From assembly GCA_038212215.1 (NCBI GenBank), contig JBBQUT010000004.1:62001-126000 (forward strand): a DNA stretch of 64,000 nt. Reading direction: 5' to 3'. The notes beneath the pieces are model-generated. The model was not told where the DNA came from, searched no databases, and saw only the letters and a program-made list of their open reading frames with translations. Both the position numbers and the translations under genes were made by a program. Below, one piece after another: positions 24,949-35,680 of the stretch (its first letter is position 1; every line of letters starts with the position of its first letter). This DNA comes from JALZAI01 sp038212215. GTDB lineage: Bacteria; Actinomycetota; Actinomycetes; Mycobacteriales; Jatrophihabitantaceae.

Positions 24949-27003
24949 CTAGCCGCCCAAGGCGGGATCGCTGATGCTGGGACGACGACCCTCGACGTGC
25001 CCCGCCAGCTGGCGGACGAACTTCGGGTCGCCGCTCGAGGTGATCTCCACGTCGTACCACCGATGGGTGTCATCGCCCAGCTCGATGCTCAGGCGGGCGC
25101 CCGAGCGGAGGCGATGAGTCGACGTCCGTCGATAGCGGTCGAGCACGGTGATTTCCACACCAGGTCCGGCGTTCGTGACGACCAGCGTCACATTGTCGCC
25201 GGCCCGCTGCAGCCACACCTCGGGTCCGGGCTCCGCCGAACCGGCGAAGCGCCGGTAGAAGCCGTTGGGCGCGTGGACCTCGACGTCGTACCCGGCGGAG
25301 GCCACGACTGAGGTCCGCAGCTCGCGCCCCGGCTCCACGGTGAACATCTTCGCCTTCATCGGGAGGGTCGCGCCGACGTGGTGGATCCGGGTGTGGAACA
25401 CGGCAGCCGATCGTCCGCGACTCTGCAGGTGCAGCGTGAGGCTGCCGCCTTTCACGCTCGACACGACGGCGAGGTCGTAGGGAAGCGGCCGGGCCCGACG
25501 CACCCCGGGCTCCTGCGCGGGAACGCTTTGCTGGGCGGGGGGCACGGGGATGACGTCGGGGTGACGGACCCGGTCTGGGGGCGCATAGGTGGCGGTGCTG
25601 GGCAGCTCGGGCAGCCGGGAGTCGGCTGCGGTGAAGTCGAAGGCCGAGGTGAGATCGCCGCACACCGCCCGGCGCCACGGCGAGATGTTCGGCTCGATCA
25701 CGCCGAAGCGCCTTTCGAGGAACCGGACGATCGACGTGTGGTCGAGAACTTCGGAGCTGACGTAGCCACCCTTGCTCCACGGCGAGACAACGATCATCGG
25801 CACCCGCTGGCCCAGCCCGTAAGGACCCGGCTCACCGACGGAGCCGCCCGGAGTGCCCGGCTGGCCGCGGTAGATCTCCAGCGCTGTGTCGACGGTGGAG
25901 GCGCCGTCGTGAGCGGTCATCGGGGCGTACGGCGGAACGATGTGGTCGAAGAATCCGTCGTTCTCGTCATAGGTGATGAACAGCGCCGTCTTGCTCCACA
26001 CCTCGGGGTTGGCAGTGAGCGCGTCGAGAACCTGCGCGACGTACCACGCGCCGTAGTTCGCCGGCCAGTTCGGGTGCTCGGTGTAAGCCTCCGGTGCGAC
26101 GATCCACGACACGGGCGGCAGCGTGTTGCTGCGGACATCCGAACGCAGGATCTCGAAGAAGTCCTGGCCGTTCTTGGCGGTGGTCCCGGTCCGGGCGCGG
26201 TCGTAGAGCGGATCGCCCGGCTTCGCGTTCTGGTACTGCTTGAAGTAGAGCAGCGAGTTGTCGCCGTAATTGCCGATGTACGGATCGGCAGGTGTCCAGC
26301 CCCAGGAGCCGGCCTGGTCCAGCCCGTCTCCGGCGTCCTGGTAGATCTTCCAGCTCACACCTGCCTGCTGCAGCCGTTGCGGGTAGGTCGTCCACGAGTA
26401 GCCGATCTCGTCGTTCGCGATGACTGGGCCGCCGCCGGTGCCCGCGCCGCCTGTACTGCCCGTCCACATGTAGTAGCGGTTCGGGTCGGTCGGGCCGAGC
26501 AGCGAGCAGTGGTAGGCATCGCACACCGTGAAGGCGTCTGCGAGCGCGTAATGGAATGGGATGTCCTGGCGGGTCAGATAGGCCATCGTGGCCGCGCTTT
26601 TCACTGGAACCCACTGGTCGTACAGCCCTCGGTTGAGGGCCTGATGACCGCCCGCCCAGCCGTGATCAAGATCCTCGAGGAAGGCCAGGCCGGCGTTCGG
26701 AACGTCGGGATGGAACGGGAGCACCTCGTCGGTGCCGTTCGGCTGATGGAACACGTCCTTGCCGCTCGGCAAGGTCACGGGATGGGGGTCGCCGTAGCCC
26801 CGCACACCGCGCATGGTGCCGAAATAATGGTCGAAGGACCGGTTCTCCTGCATCAGGACGACGACGTGCTCGACGTCGCGCAGGGACCGAGTCCGATGGT
26901 TGCCCTCGATCGCCGCGGCGCGGGCGATCGACGGCGTGAGCAAGGAAGCAGCGGCGGACCCCGCTCCCAATTGGAGGAATCGTCGACGGCTGAGTGCGGT
27001 CAT
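24949..27003 (-). CDS. Tat-exported phosphocholine-specific phospholipase C
   Basis: Secreted phosphoesterase of 684 residues that hydrolyses phosphatidylcholine or sphingomyelin, like mycobacterial PlcA-D and Pseudomonas PlcN/H. A twin-arginine signal lies at residues 4-31 (SRRRFLQLGAGSAAASLL, cleavage after the ARAA region). The catalytic domain shows VVVLMQENRSFDHYFGTMRG, SLLGPTDPNRYYMWTG and FITYDENDGFFDHIVPP. Two C-terminal beta domains (DUF756 type) follow from about residue 480. ATG at 27003 has GGAGAGG upstream. It could release phosphate or choline from environmental lipids. Confidence 0.92.
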   Translation of the reverse strand: MTALSRRRFLQLGAGSAAASLLTPSIARAAAIEGNHRTRSLRDVEHVVVLMQENRSFDHYFGTMRGVRGYGDPHPVTLPSGKDVFHQPNGTDEVLPFHPDVPNAGLAFLEDLDHGWAGGHQALNRGLYDQWVPVKSAATMAYLTRQDIPFHYALADAFTVCDAYHCSLLGPTDPNRYYMWTGSTGGAGTGGGPVIANDEIGYSWTTYPQRLQQAGVSWKIYQDAGDGLDQAGSWGWTPADPYIGNYGDNSLLYFKQYQNAKPGDPLYDRARTGTTAKNGQDFFEILRSDVRSNTLPPVSWIVAPEAYTEHPNWPANYGAWYVAQVLDALTANPEVWSKTALFITYDENDGFFDHIVPPYAPMTAHDGASTVDTALEIYRGQPGTPGGSVGEPGPYGLGQRVPMIVVSPWSKGGYVSSEVLDHTSIVRFLERRFGVIEPNISPWRRAVCGDLTSAFDFTAADSRLPELPSTATYAPPDRVRHPDVIPVPPAQQSVPAQEPGVRRARPLPYDLAVVSSVKGGSLTLHLQSRGRSAAVFHTRIHHVGATLPMKAKMFTVEPGRELRTSVVASAGYDVEVHAPNGFYRRFAGSAEPGPEVWLQRAGDNVTLVVTNAGPGVEITVLDRYRRTSTHRLRSGARLSIELGDDTHRWYDVEITSSGDPKFVRQLAGHVEGRRPSISDPALGG

Positions 27004-27159
27004 GTCATGAAACCTCTCCGAGGGATGGCAGGTTGCGTCTGCGGAAAGGTTCGTCCCTAATGTCGCCGCTGGAAAGTCCGCCACCTTGCCAACGGGCAAA
27101 GTTCAGGTGACATCCGGGCTCACCGAGTGGCAGCCACGCCGGTCCAGCGAGCGAGTGCC

Positions 27160-27336
27160 TCAGTCGTCGCCGCGTCCACGCAAGATGTTGAGGAACTTCG
27201 ACCCGTACGCCGACCGCACCCGATGTTCGTAGAGATACGCGCTGTCGTCCTCGATGTCGTCGGCGTGAGCGGCGAATGCGCGGATCAGGTAAGCCATGAT
27301 CGCGACGATCGCGATGAGCAACAGCCACCAGATCAT
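27160..27336 (-). CDS. Small single-span membrane protein
   Basis: A 58-residue protein: MIWWLLLIAIVAIMAYLIRA forms one membrane helix, followed by an acidic stretch (HADDIEDDSAYLYEHR) and a basic C-terminus. Its ATG overlaps the TfoX-like stop codon (ATGA), so the two are co-translated. No family is recognised. The coupling and a clean membrane-then-charged design argue for a real gene. Confidence 0.6.
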   Translation of the reverse strand: MIWWLLLIAIVAIMAYLIRAFAAHADDIEDDSAYLYEHRVRSAYGSKFLNILRGRGDD

Positions 27337-27743
27337 GATTTCGCCCTCGACTTCTCGTTGAGTTGCCTTGTGTTCTTGGTTGGCGGCGTGGGCTTCGGTT
27401 TCTTGGGAGGCAGCGTCTGCGCATGCTGGTGCGACCGAAGCACCCATTGCTCGACTGCAGGGCCCGTCGTGACCTCGGTCGGCACGACGACGTAGGACTT
27501 CATCGCTCGGCCCGGCATTGGCGCAAATTCGACCGCGTCGCCGTACTCGCTGGTGAATTCGCGCCGGTCGTCGTCGGACAGGCGCAGGATCAACGATTGC
27601 TCGTACAGCGACATGAACATATTGCCGTTCAGCCGCAAGCTCGGGTAGCCGAACATCAAGCGCCGCTCGGCGTCGTCGACAAGCGTGCTGAGCTCGTCGA
27701 AACGCGCGAGCAGTTCCGGCGACGACTTCGCGAACCCGGCCAT
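27333..27743 (-). CDS. TfoX N-terminal domain protein
   Basis: A 136-residue protein with a TfoX-N domain over residues about 1-105 (LMFGYPSLRLNGNMFMSLYEQSLILRL, then EFAPMPGRAMKSYVVVP). Such proteins are widespread in Actinobacteria and are not proven competence regulators. The tail is Pro/Lys-rich. It is transcribed with the small membrane protein that follows. The start is the ATG at 27743. Confidence 0.8.
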   Translation of the reverse strand: MAGFAKSSPELLARFDELSTLVDDAERRLMFGYPSLRLNGNMFMSLYEQSLILRLSDDDRREFTSEYGDAVEFAPMPGRAMKSYVVVPTEVTTGPAVEQWVLRSHQHAQTLPPKKPKPTPPTKNTRQLNEKSRAKS

Positions 27744-27899
27744 GCCGCCAGCTTGACACAGTTACGACTAGGTATGGCCTTCGACGGCTGGACTAGGCGG
27801 AGGCGTCATCAGCGAGCGCCTCTGTCGTTGCACACAAGGACGTGGCACATTAGCCGGTCCCGCGGCCATGCAGGAGGGTCACCGTTGCTGAGCGATCGT

Positions 27900-28857
27900 C
27901 TACCGGGTTAGAAGCGGTGAACTGACCGCCGAGGCAGGGTCGGGTGGAGCATCGACGAACGGCCTCTCACCGTCGGCAACGGGGCGGTCGAGTCCGGTGC
28001 CGGGGAACGCAGCGGCCCGCCCTCGGCCGTGCTGCTTGACGGTGTACAGCGCGGCGTCAGCCCGTCCGATCAAAGTGCCGACTTCGGTGCCGGCGGTGAC
28101 GGTCGCATAACCGACGCTGAGCCTGACCGCCACGCTATTGGGACCAGCGTCGACCGGTGCCGCAGCGACCGCGGCGACGATCCGCTCGGCGATTGCGCGG
28201 GCGGCGTCGATGTCGGTATTGGGCAGCAGGACAAGAAGTTCGTCGCCGCCATAGCGGCACAGGAGGTCGCCTGCCCGAAGGCACGCCTGGCAACGGGCGG
28301 CGACCTCGGCGAGCACGATGTCGCCGGTCTGATGGCCATAGGTGTCGTTGACCGCCTTGAACCGGTCCACGTCGAGGATCAACGCGGTGGTGGGCTGGCC
28401 GGTCAGCTCGTCTGTGGTGGCCGCGTGCCGGTAGCGGGCGGCGAGCTTCCGGTATTCGTCGGCCGCCAGCAACTGTCGAGCAACGACAGCGATGGTGACG
28501 GCAACGTCGCCCAGGAGCAGTCCGCCCGACGGGTAGAGCAGCTTGACGGCAGCCTTGGCGACGACGATGTAGGAGGCCGGCATGGCCAGGTAGGGCAGCC
28601 GGGCCGGCGCGCCGGCCTCCACCACCGCAGCGGTGCGGGACGGACGTGGGCGGGCGGCGTCGCGGCGGACGGCCAGGCGATGCTGGTCGGCGCTGATCGC
28701 AAAGCAAGCGAGCGCAGCGATCCAGGTCAGGGGAGCCAGCGACCGCCGGTCCCCTCCCCTTGGGCGGCAAGGCCACCGCAACGGCAATCACCGCCCAGGT
28801 CAGGCGGCTACGCCGCACGGCCAGTCCATCGCCGGCCGCCCGCGCTGCCAGCAGCAC
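27900..28857 (-). pseudogene. Decayed GGDEF (diguanylate cyclase) protein
   Basis: The readable part (27900-28787) holds a GGDEF domain with DVDRFKAVNDTYGHQTGDIVL, an I-site RAGD five residues before YGGDELLVLLP, and DAALYTVKQHGRGR. However, about 20 residues are missing between DELTGQP and LILDVDRF, where families have the first helix. Upstream, a hydrophobic stretch (LTWAVIAVAVALPPK) continues in another frame to 28857, with the switch near 28755-28770 in a G-rich run. I read this as a membrane diguanylate cyclase broken by a frameshift and a deletion. A sequencing error could explain the shift but not the deletion. Confidence 0.6.
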
Positions 28858-28991
28858 CCGCCCTCTCCCAGCGTCAGCTCTGCGCCACCCTGGGCCAAGG
28901 CCCCGGCACAGCAGCCGCGTCCATCGGCCCGTACATCGGCCAGCCGGTCACCGACTTGAACGTCAACCCGTCACGGGGGTGCACCAGGCCC

Positions 28992-29426
28992 TCAGGACGG
29001 GTGCGCCGCAGCGTGAACCTGGCGGCGCAGTTCCCCCCGTCCGGCATCGTGGAAGCCGTGCAGGCTCAGCCAGTGCGTCATCCAAGTCCGATCGGGATGC
29101 GTGTCGGGCACGACGTTGTAGATGTAGTTCAAGCCACGGCTTCGGGCCTCTTCCTCGAGCCGGTCGACGACGAACTCTCCGATGCCCTGCCCACGGCGCT
29201 CGGGGGCGACCAGGAAGGAGATTTGCGCGTCGCCCCATTCCGAATCCAGCCAGCCGTAGCCAACCAAATCACCCGCGCCGTCGGTGACGCGCCACCACTC
29301 GTCGGCGACGAACTCCCCGTCCGGCGGGCGCTGCATACCCACCGAGGCGAGTTCGGTGTCGCCGAAGAGCCGCCCCCTGTCGGCGTCCCAGTGTGGGTCG
29401 TCGTCCTTGTGCCAGGCCAACGTCAT
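28992..29426 (-). CDS. GNAT family N-acetyltransferase
   Basis: A 144-residue acetyltransferase-fold protein. The acetyl-CoA loop is ISFLVAPERRGQGIGEFVVDRL (R/Q-x-x-G-x-G/A form). Its substrate is not known. The ATG at 29426 overlaps the amidohydrolase stop (ATGA), so it is the last gene of the box operon by translation coupling. A role in that pathway is unproven. Confidence 0.82.
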   Translation of the reverse strand: MTLAWHKDDDPHWDADRGRLFGDTELASVGMQRPPDGEFVADEWWRVTDGAGDLVGYGWLDSEWGDAQISFLVAPERRGQGIGEFVVDRLEEEARSRGLNYIYNVVPDTHPDRTWMTHWLSLHGFHDAGRGELRRQVHAAAHPS

Positions 29427-30277
29427 GAGGGCATCTCCAGCTTCAGGTTGTAGACCCGCACCGCGTTGCCTGCGAGCACGAGGTCGGCTGTTTCGTCGTC
29501 CGGGCACAGCGCCGCCACCGCGCGGGCATTGGCCGCGATTCCCGCAATGCCGGGCCAGTCCGTCCCGAAGATCATCCGTCGGGTGAGGCGCTTCCAGTTC
29601 TGCCGCGCGTAGTAGGCCTGCAGGCGCGACGGAGGCAGCCCGGAGAGCTCTATCCAGACCCGCTCGTCGGATAGCGCCAGGAATGCCGCGGCGTCGTACC
29701 ACCAGCCACGTCCACCGTGCGCCAGGACGATGTCTAGGGAGCGGAAGTCGCGCAACACGTCGTCGAGCAGGATCGGGTCACCGAACTGGTTCAGCGCGCC
29801 CGGGAAGGTGGACGTGCCACAGTGCACGATCAACGGGACGCCCGCGGCCTGGCAGATCTCGTAGGCGGGGTAGAGCGCGCGGTCGTTAGCGGCGAAGCCG
29901 CCGTGCACCGGGTGCACCTTGAGCGCGACCGCACCCAGGTCGAGTTGGCGCTGCAGCTCGTCGGCCACCGGATAGTGCAGGTGCGGGTTTACGTTTGCGG
30001 CGAACTTCACCCGCGAGCTGGTGAGCGCCGCCATGGCCTCGGCAGTCTGGTATCCGGTCACCTTGGGGCTGTACTCAGCGAGGACAACCGCCGCGTCGAC
30101 GCCCTGTCCGGCGAGGTAGGCGTCGAAAGCGTCGGCGCGCACGGTGCCGGATTCGTCGAAGAGCGCCGCCAGTTCGGGAGTATCGAAGCCCTGCACCCAC
30201 GCGTCCCACGGCAGCTTTACACTGCCGCGAGCTGCCGGATGCAGGTGGACGTCGACGAGCGGGCGGCCATCCAACAT
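29423..30277 (-). CDS. Amidohydrolase family 2 protein
   Basis: A 284-residue TIM-barrel metal hydrolase or decarboxylase of the amidohydrolase-2 (ACMSD-like) type. The metal site begins with DVHLHP (residues 9-14, HxH), continues with VKVHPVHGGF, VHCGTSTFPG and LAHGGRG, and ends with FGTDWPG holding the metal Asp. The ATG overlaps the benzoate-CoA ligase stop by one base (TGATG). Relatives act on aromatic ring-cleavage products. Position suggests processing of a box-pathway intermediate or an upstream aromatic acid, but the substrate is inferred only. Confidence 0.82.
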   Translation of the reverse strand: MLDGRPLVDVHLHPAARGSVKLPWDAWVQGFDTPELAALFDESGTVRADAFDAYLAGQGVDAAVVLAEYSPKVTGYQTAEAMAALTSSRVKFAANVNPHLHYPVADELQRQLDLGAVALKVHPVHGGFAANDRALYPAYEICQAAGVPLIVHCGTSTFPGALNQFGDPILLDDVLRDFRSLDIVLAHGGRGWWYDAAAFLALSDERVWIELSGLPPSRLQAYYARQNWKRLTRRMIFGTDWPGIAGIAANARAVAALCPDDETADLVLAGNAVRVYNLKLEMPS

Positions 30278-31827
30278 CAGCTGACCCCGGACACCGGCGC
30301 GGGCGCAAGGAGCACGTCCGCCGCCATCGCCCGCAGCTCGACTCGACGGATCTTGCCTGTCGCCGTCGTGGGGTAGCTGTCGAGGAACACAATGTGGCGC
30401 GGTCGCTTGAACGATGGCAGCCCGTCCCGGCACCAGGCGATCAATTCCTCCGCACTGGTGGACGCGCCGGGCTGCAGGATCACATAGGCGATCGGCTTCT
30501 CCAGCCCGTCCGCGTCGGTCGCCCCGACGACGACCGCCTGGCCGACCGCGTCGTGCGCGAGCAGGCGCCCCTCGACCTCGGCCGGCGAGACCCAGATGCC
30601 GCTGGTCTTCAGCATGTCCCCGGTGCGGCCGAGGCAGGCGTAACAGCCGTCGCCGTCCTGAACATAGGTGTCGCCCGTGCGCAGCCACTCGCCCTGGAAA
30701 ACCTGCCGCGACGCGTCGTAACGCGACCAGTAACCGGTCGCCGCGGAAGCACCGCGAACTAGCAGCGTGCCCGGTACACCGGGGTCGACGTCGTGACCGG
30801 ATTCGTCGACGATGCGCAGGTCGTAGCCAGGCACCGCGACCCCCGTCGTCCCTGGCTTGACCGAGCCCTCCCTGTTGGACAGGAAGATATGCAGCATCTC
30901 GGTCATGCCGATGCCGTCGAGGATGTCGATGCCGAAGCGCGTGGTCCAGCGCCGGTAGAGCGACTCCGGCAGCGGCTCGCCGGCCGACGCCGCGAGCCGG
31001 GCGGCCGGGCCGAGTGCGTCGGCAGGTAGGTCGGCGCGCAGCATGTTCGCGAAGAACGTAGGGCCCGCGAAGAACAGGGTCGCGCCGCTCTCGCGGGAGC
31101 GCTTCGCGACGCTGTCCGGACGCGACGGCGCGGCCTCGAGCACCGCTGTCGCACCCGCAGCGAGCGGGAAGAGCACCGAATTCCCCAAGCCGTAGGCGAA
31201 GAACGCCTTCGCAGCGGAAAGACACCGATCGTCTCTACGGACTCTCAGAACCTGTGCACCGTAGGTCTCGCACACGACGCGGATCGAGCCGTGCCGATGC
31301 ATCGCCGCCTTCGGCAGGCCGGTCGTCCCGGAGGTATACAGCCAGAAGGCCGGGGAATCGGCGGTTGTGTCGTAGACCGACCCGGCGCTATCCAGTTCCT
31401 CGGCCAGTAGGTCCCCGGCCCGCACGTCCTCAGCGCTGTGAACGGCAACGGGGGCGAGTGCTGTCGCCCGCGCGGCCACGTCGGCGAATTCGGGCGTGAT
31501 CACCAGGATCCGCGCTCGGGAATCACGCAGCAACTCCGCGAGGCCGTCCGCCAGCAACATCGTCGAGACCGGCACCGGCACGGCGCCGATCCGCATCGCG
31601 GCGAGGTAGACCACGACGAAGTCCGGCGAGTCCGCCATGCACAACAGCACCCGCTGCTCGGGCAGCACGCCGCGCCGGCGCAGGCCCGCCGCCGTTCGCA
31701 GTACCCGCTCGTGCAGTTGTGCATAGCTGATGTCGCCCGTCGCGCCGGTCAGCGCAACGCGGGCGCCGTCGCCGTTCGCGAGGTGCCGGTCGAGCAGGTA
31801 GACGCAGGCGTTGAAAAGTTCGGTCAT
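30277..31827 (-). CDS. Benzoate--CoA ligase family protein
   Basis: Activates benzoate (or a related aromatic acid) to its CoA ester with ATP, the entry step of the box pathway. The 516-residue protein has the AMP-binding motif FWLYTSGTTGLPKAAMHRHG near residue 160, the FFAYGLGNSVLFPL and DGIGMTEMLHIFLSN segments typical of benzoate-CoA ligases, the GEWLRTGDTYVQDGDG core and the C-terminal TTATGKIRR lysine motif. It follows boxB after 13 bases and overlaps the amidohydrolase by one base. Closely related substrates such as hydroxybenzoates cannot be excluded. Confidence 0.87.
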   Translation of the reverse strand: MTELFNACVYLLDRHLANGDGARVALTGATGDISYAQLHERVLRTAAGLRRRGVLPEQRVLLCMADSPDFVVVYLAAMRIGAVPVPVSTMLLADGLAELLRDSRARILVITPEFADVAARATALAPVAVHSAEDVRAGDLLAEELDSAGSVYDTTADSPAFWLYTSGTTGLPKAAMHRHGSIRVVCETYGAQVLRVRRDDRCLSAAKAFFAYGLGNSVLFPLAAGATAVLEAAPSRPDSVAKRSRESGATLFFAGPTFFANMLRADLPADALGPAARLAASAGEPLPESLYRRWTTRFGIDILDGIGMTEMLHIFLSNREGSVKPGTTGVAVPGYDLRIVDESGHDVDPGVPGTLLVRGASAATGYWSRYDASRQVFQGEWLRTGDTYVQDGDGCYACLGRTGDMLKTSGIWVSPAEVEGRLLAHDAVGQAVVVGATDADGLEKPIAYVILQPGASTSAEELIAWCRDGLPSFKRPRHIVFLDSYPTTATGKIRRVELRAMAADVLLAPAPVSGVS

Positions 31828-31840
31828 GCTCGCTTGCCCG

Positions 31841-33259
31841 TCAGGCGAGGTGCACGTAGTCGTAGTCGAACGGCTTGCCGTTGATGCCTTGTCGTGGCGG
31901 CGCGATCCATGCCGCGATCTTGCCGCGTTCGTGCACGGGTTGCATCAGCGATCGCACATGCGTCTTGTCGACCTCGGTGGGCAGCCAATCGCCCTTGCGC
32001 TGCTCCCAGTCGTCGGCGGAGATCTTCGTGCCATCCGGGGTCGCCTGGATGCCGGAGTAAGCGCCTACCTGGCGGTTGAACGCCGCGCTGGGCAATGCGA
32101 GCCGCTGCGTGAGCCCGGCCTCGTCCAGGATCTTGTTCCACCGTTTGACGCCGCCCTCGCAGTCGCTGGTGTACTCGCGACGCAGGTCAGTGTTCAGTCC
32201 AACCAGCGCCGACACCTCGGTCTGCCCGATCTCGCCGTCGACCAGCGCGTCGACGTTCATGGCATCGTCGGAGAGGCGGTGATCGTCCTTGCGCCGCTCC
32301 TCCAGCCAACGTCCTTTGATACCGGCGGTGTAGTAGTTCGCGACGTTCGTCGATGTCTCCGAGCCGAACAGGTCGAGCGAGACGCTGTAGTGAAAGTTCA
32401 AGTACTTCTGGATGATGGGCAGCGGGATGCCGCCGTGCGCCGCTACTTCGTCCGAGTCGTGTTCAAGCATCAGCTCGACGGTGCGCCCTACGACTCGGTC
32501 GATGCCGGTCGTGCCGACCATCATGTGGTGCGCTTCTTCCTTGAGCATGAATTCGCAGGTACGCGAAAGCGGGTCGAAGGCGGATTCTTTCAGCGTGCCG
32601 AGCTGGTATTTACCGTCACGGTCGGTGAAATATGTGAACATGAAGAATGACAGCCAGTCCGGCGTTTCCTCGTTGAAAGCGCCGAGGATTCGAGGGCTGT
32701 CCTCGCTACCGGAATTGCGGTGCAGCAATTCCTCGGCCTCTTCGCGCCCCTCGCGTCCGAAATAGGCGTGCAACAGGTAGACCATCGCCCAGAGGTGGCG
32801 GCCTTCCTCGACATTAACCTGGAAGAGATTGCGCAGATCGTAGAGCGACGGCGCGGTCGCACCGAGGTTGCGTTGCTGCTCGACAGAGGCAGGCTCGGTG
32901 TCGCCCTGGATGACGATCAACCGCTGAATGTCGGCGCGATATTCGCCGGGGACCTTCTGCCAAGCAGGTTCACCTTTGTGCTGGCCGAAGGCGATGTTGC
33001 GATCGCGGTCGCGCTCGGCGAGGAAGACGCCCCACCGATAGTCCTTCATCGGGACGTGACCGAAGTGCGCCCAGCCTTCGCGTCCGACATTCACCGCCGT
33101 GCGTAGATACACATCCTGCGTCGGCAGCGTCGGACCCATCGACTCCCACCAATTAAGGAAATTCGGCTGCCAGGATTCCAGAGCCCGCTGCAACCGCCGA
33201 TCCTCGTGCAAGTCGACGTTATTCGGGATCTTCTCAGAATAGTCAGCTGTAGTCGTCAT
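31841..33259 (-). CDS. boxB: Benzoyl-CoA 2,3-epoxidase, BoxB subunit
   Basis: Di-iron oxygenase that converts benzoyl-CoA to its 2,3-epoxide with O2, needing electrons from the BoxA reductase. The 472-residue protein has the family length, opening with IPNNVDLHEDRRLQRALE. Iron-ligand helices show LFQVNVEEGRHLWAMVYLLH (ExxH) and FMLKEEAHHMMVG (second ExxH). RWGVFLAERDRDRNIAFGQHKGEPAWQ is also typical. It lies six bases after boxC. No reductase (BoxA) is encoded in this window, so an electron donor must come from elsewhere. Confidence 0.93.
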   Translation of the reverse strand: MTTTADYSEKIPNNVDLHEDRRLQRALESWQPNFLNWWESMGPTLPTQDVYLRTAVNVGREGWAHFGHVPMKDYRWGVFLAERDRDRNIAFGQHKGEPAWQKVPGEYRADIQRLIVIQGDTEPASVEQQRNLGATAPSLYDLRNLFQVNVEEGRHLWAMVYLLHAYFGREGREEAEELLHRNSGSEDSPRILGAFNEETPDWLSFFMFTYFTDRDGKYQLGTLKESAFDPLSRTCEFMLKEEAHHMMVGTTGIDRVVGRTVELMLEHDSDEVAAHGGIPLPIIQKYLNFHYSVSLDLFGSETSTNVANYYTAGIKGRWLEERRKDDHRLSDDAMNVDALVDGEIGQTEVSALVGLNTDLRREYTSDCEGGVKRWNKILDEAGLTQRLALPSAAFNRQVGAYSGIQATPDGTKISADDWEQRKGDWLPTEVDKTHVRSLMQPVHERGKIAAWIAPPRQGINGKPFDYDYVHLA

Positions 33260-33265
33260 ATCGGC

Positions 33266-34951
<1,686 letters not shown>

Positions 34952-34980
34952 CTTGCTGATCCTCCTCGTCACGGCTGTCA

Positions 34981-35015
34981 CGTCAATTGTCTACAACCTC
35001 GTGCCTGAACGTCAA
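34981..35015 (-). promoter_or_regulatory. boxC promoter with overlapping palindrome
   Basis: On the minus strand TTGACG (35010-35015) and TAGACA (34988-34993) are spaced by 16 bases, a good sigma-70-type pair, about 30-40 bases before the boxC start. A palindrome TTGT-AG-ACAA (34987-34996) covers the -10 box. A second TTGACG lies at 34981-34986. A TTGT-N2-ACAA dyad resembles operators of GntR-type regulators, so repression lifted by an aromatic CoA ester is possible. No such regulator is encoded nearby. Confidence 0.45.
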
Positions 35016-35026
35016 CCCTGCGTAGC

Positions 35027-35417
35027 GTGTGCAGGGCCTGCGATCGGCGTCCGACAGGGCGTTCGGCACCTGTTCCCATCGTCCCCACCAGCCCCACCGC
35101 CCGCCCAGCGGTCGTCGACGTCGACGGCGCGGTCTTCGAGCTGCATCGCCGCCGCGCGGACATCACCCTCGGCGGACCACCGCCTGCCTTGAACGGTCCT
35201 GTTACCGCGGCTCTACCACAACATCGGACTTGAACACCTGCAACTCGCCCGGCTCGTCCAGGCGGGACGGACGGCCGAACGCGACGCACTACGTCGCCAC
35301 CTCACCGTCGGCGTCCCGCGCCACCGGTGGCGACCACTCGGCCGGCGCTCAGCCCTGCGCAAAGCCGGCCTTGAGCAATCCCGAGCCGCACGGCGAGCCG
35401 CCGAGCTCGGCGGCTAG
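35027..35417 (+). pseudogene. Frameshifted fragment of an unrecognised protein
   Basis: Two overlapping frames each look protein-like and join near 35215-35225. The first reads DVDGAVFELHRRRADITLGG then ends; the second continues with HNIGLEHLQLARLVQAGRTA, ERDALRRHLT, and stops at 35415. A small indel at the CTACCACAAC run would restore one reading frame of about 120 codons. I do not recognise the family. With the other fragments up to 36851 it suggests a decaying patch. Confidence 0.3.
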
Positions 35418-35680
35418 TGAGCGCGCCAGGCCAAAGTCATGAGCCAGCTGGCCGCGAGCACGGCGACGCGGGCACACGGAGCTGCGGGACCGCCACGACG
35501 AATGTCATCGTGGCGTGATTCCCTGCGGGCGGCATCGTCCGCCGGTACTGCGGCGGCACATGCAGCCCGCAAACGCGTGGTCCAGCCGGTTCGTCATACG
35601 AGACCGTCGGTGCACCGGGCAGCGAGTCCCCGTGATCGGCACCTGAGTTTCTAGGTCGGCTCCTACGTAAAGTCAGCCTG

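Noticed and set aside
25378..27060. A 560-codon open frame on the plus strand
   Set aside because: It is the complement of the phospholipase C gene, which has a Tat signal and clear family motifs. Long antisense frames are expected at this GC content.
29423..31225. A 600-codon frame joining amidohydrolase with upstream sequence
   Set aside because: The upstream part is the shadow of the benzoate-CoA ligase gene on the same strand in another frame. The amidohydrolase begins at 30277.
35491..35515. Hairpin CGCCACGA / TCGTGGCG as a terminator
   Set aside because: It has an 8-bp stem but no clear gene end near it, so a role cannot be supported.
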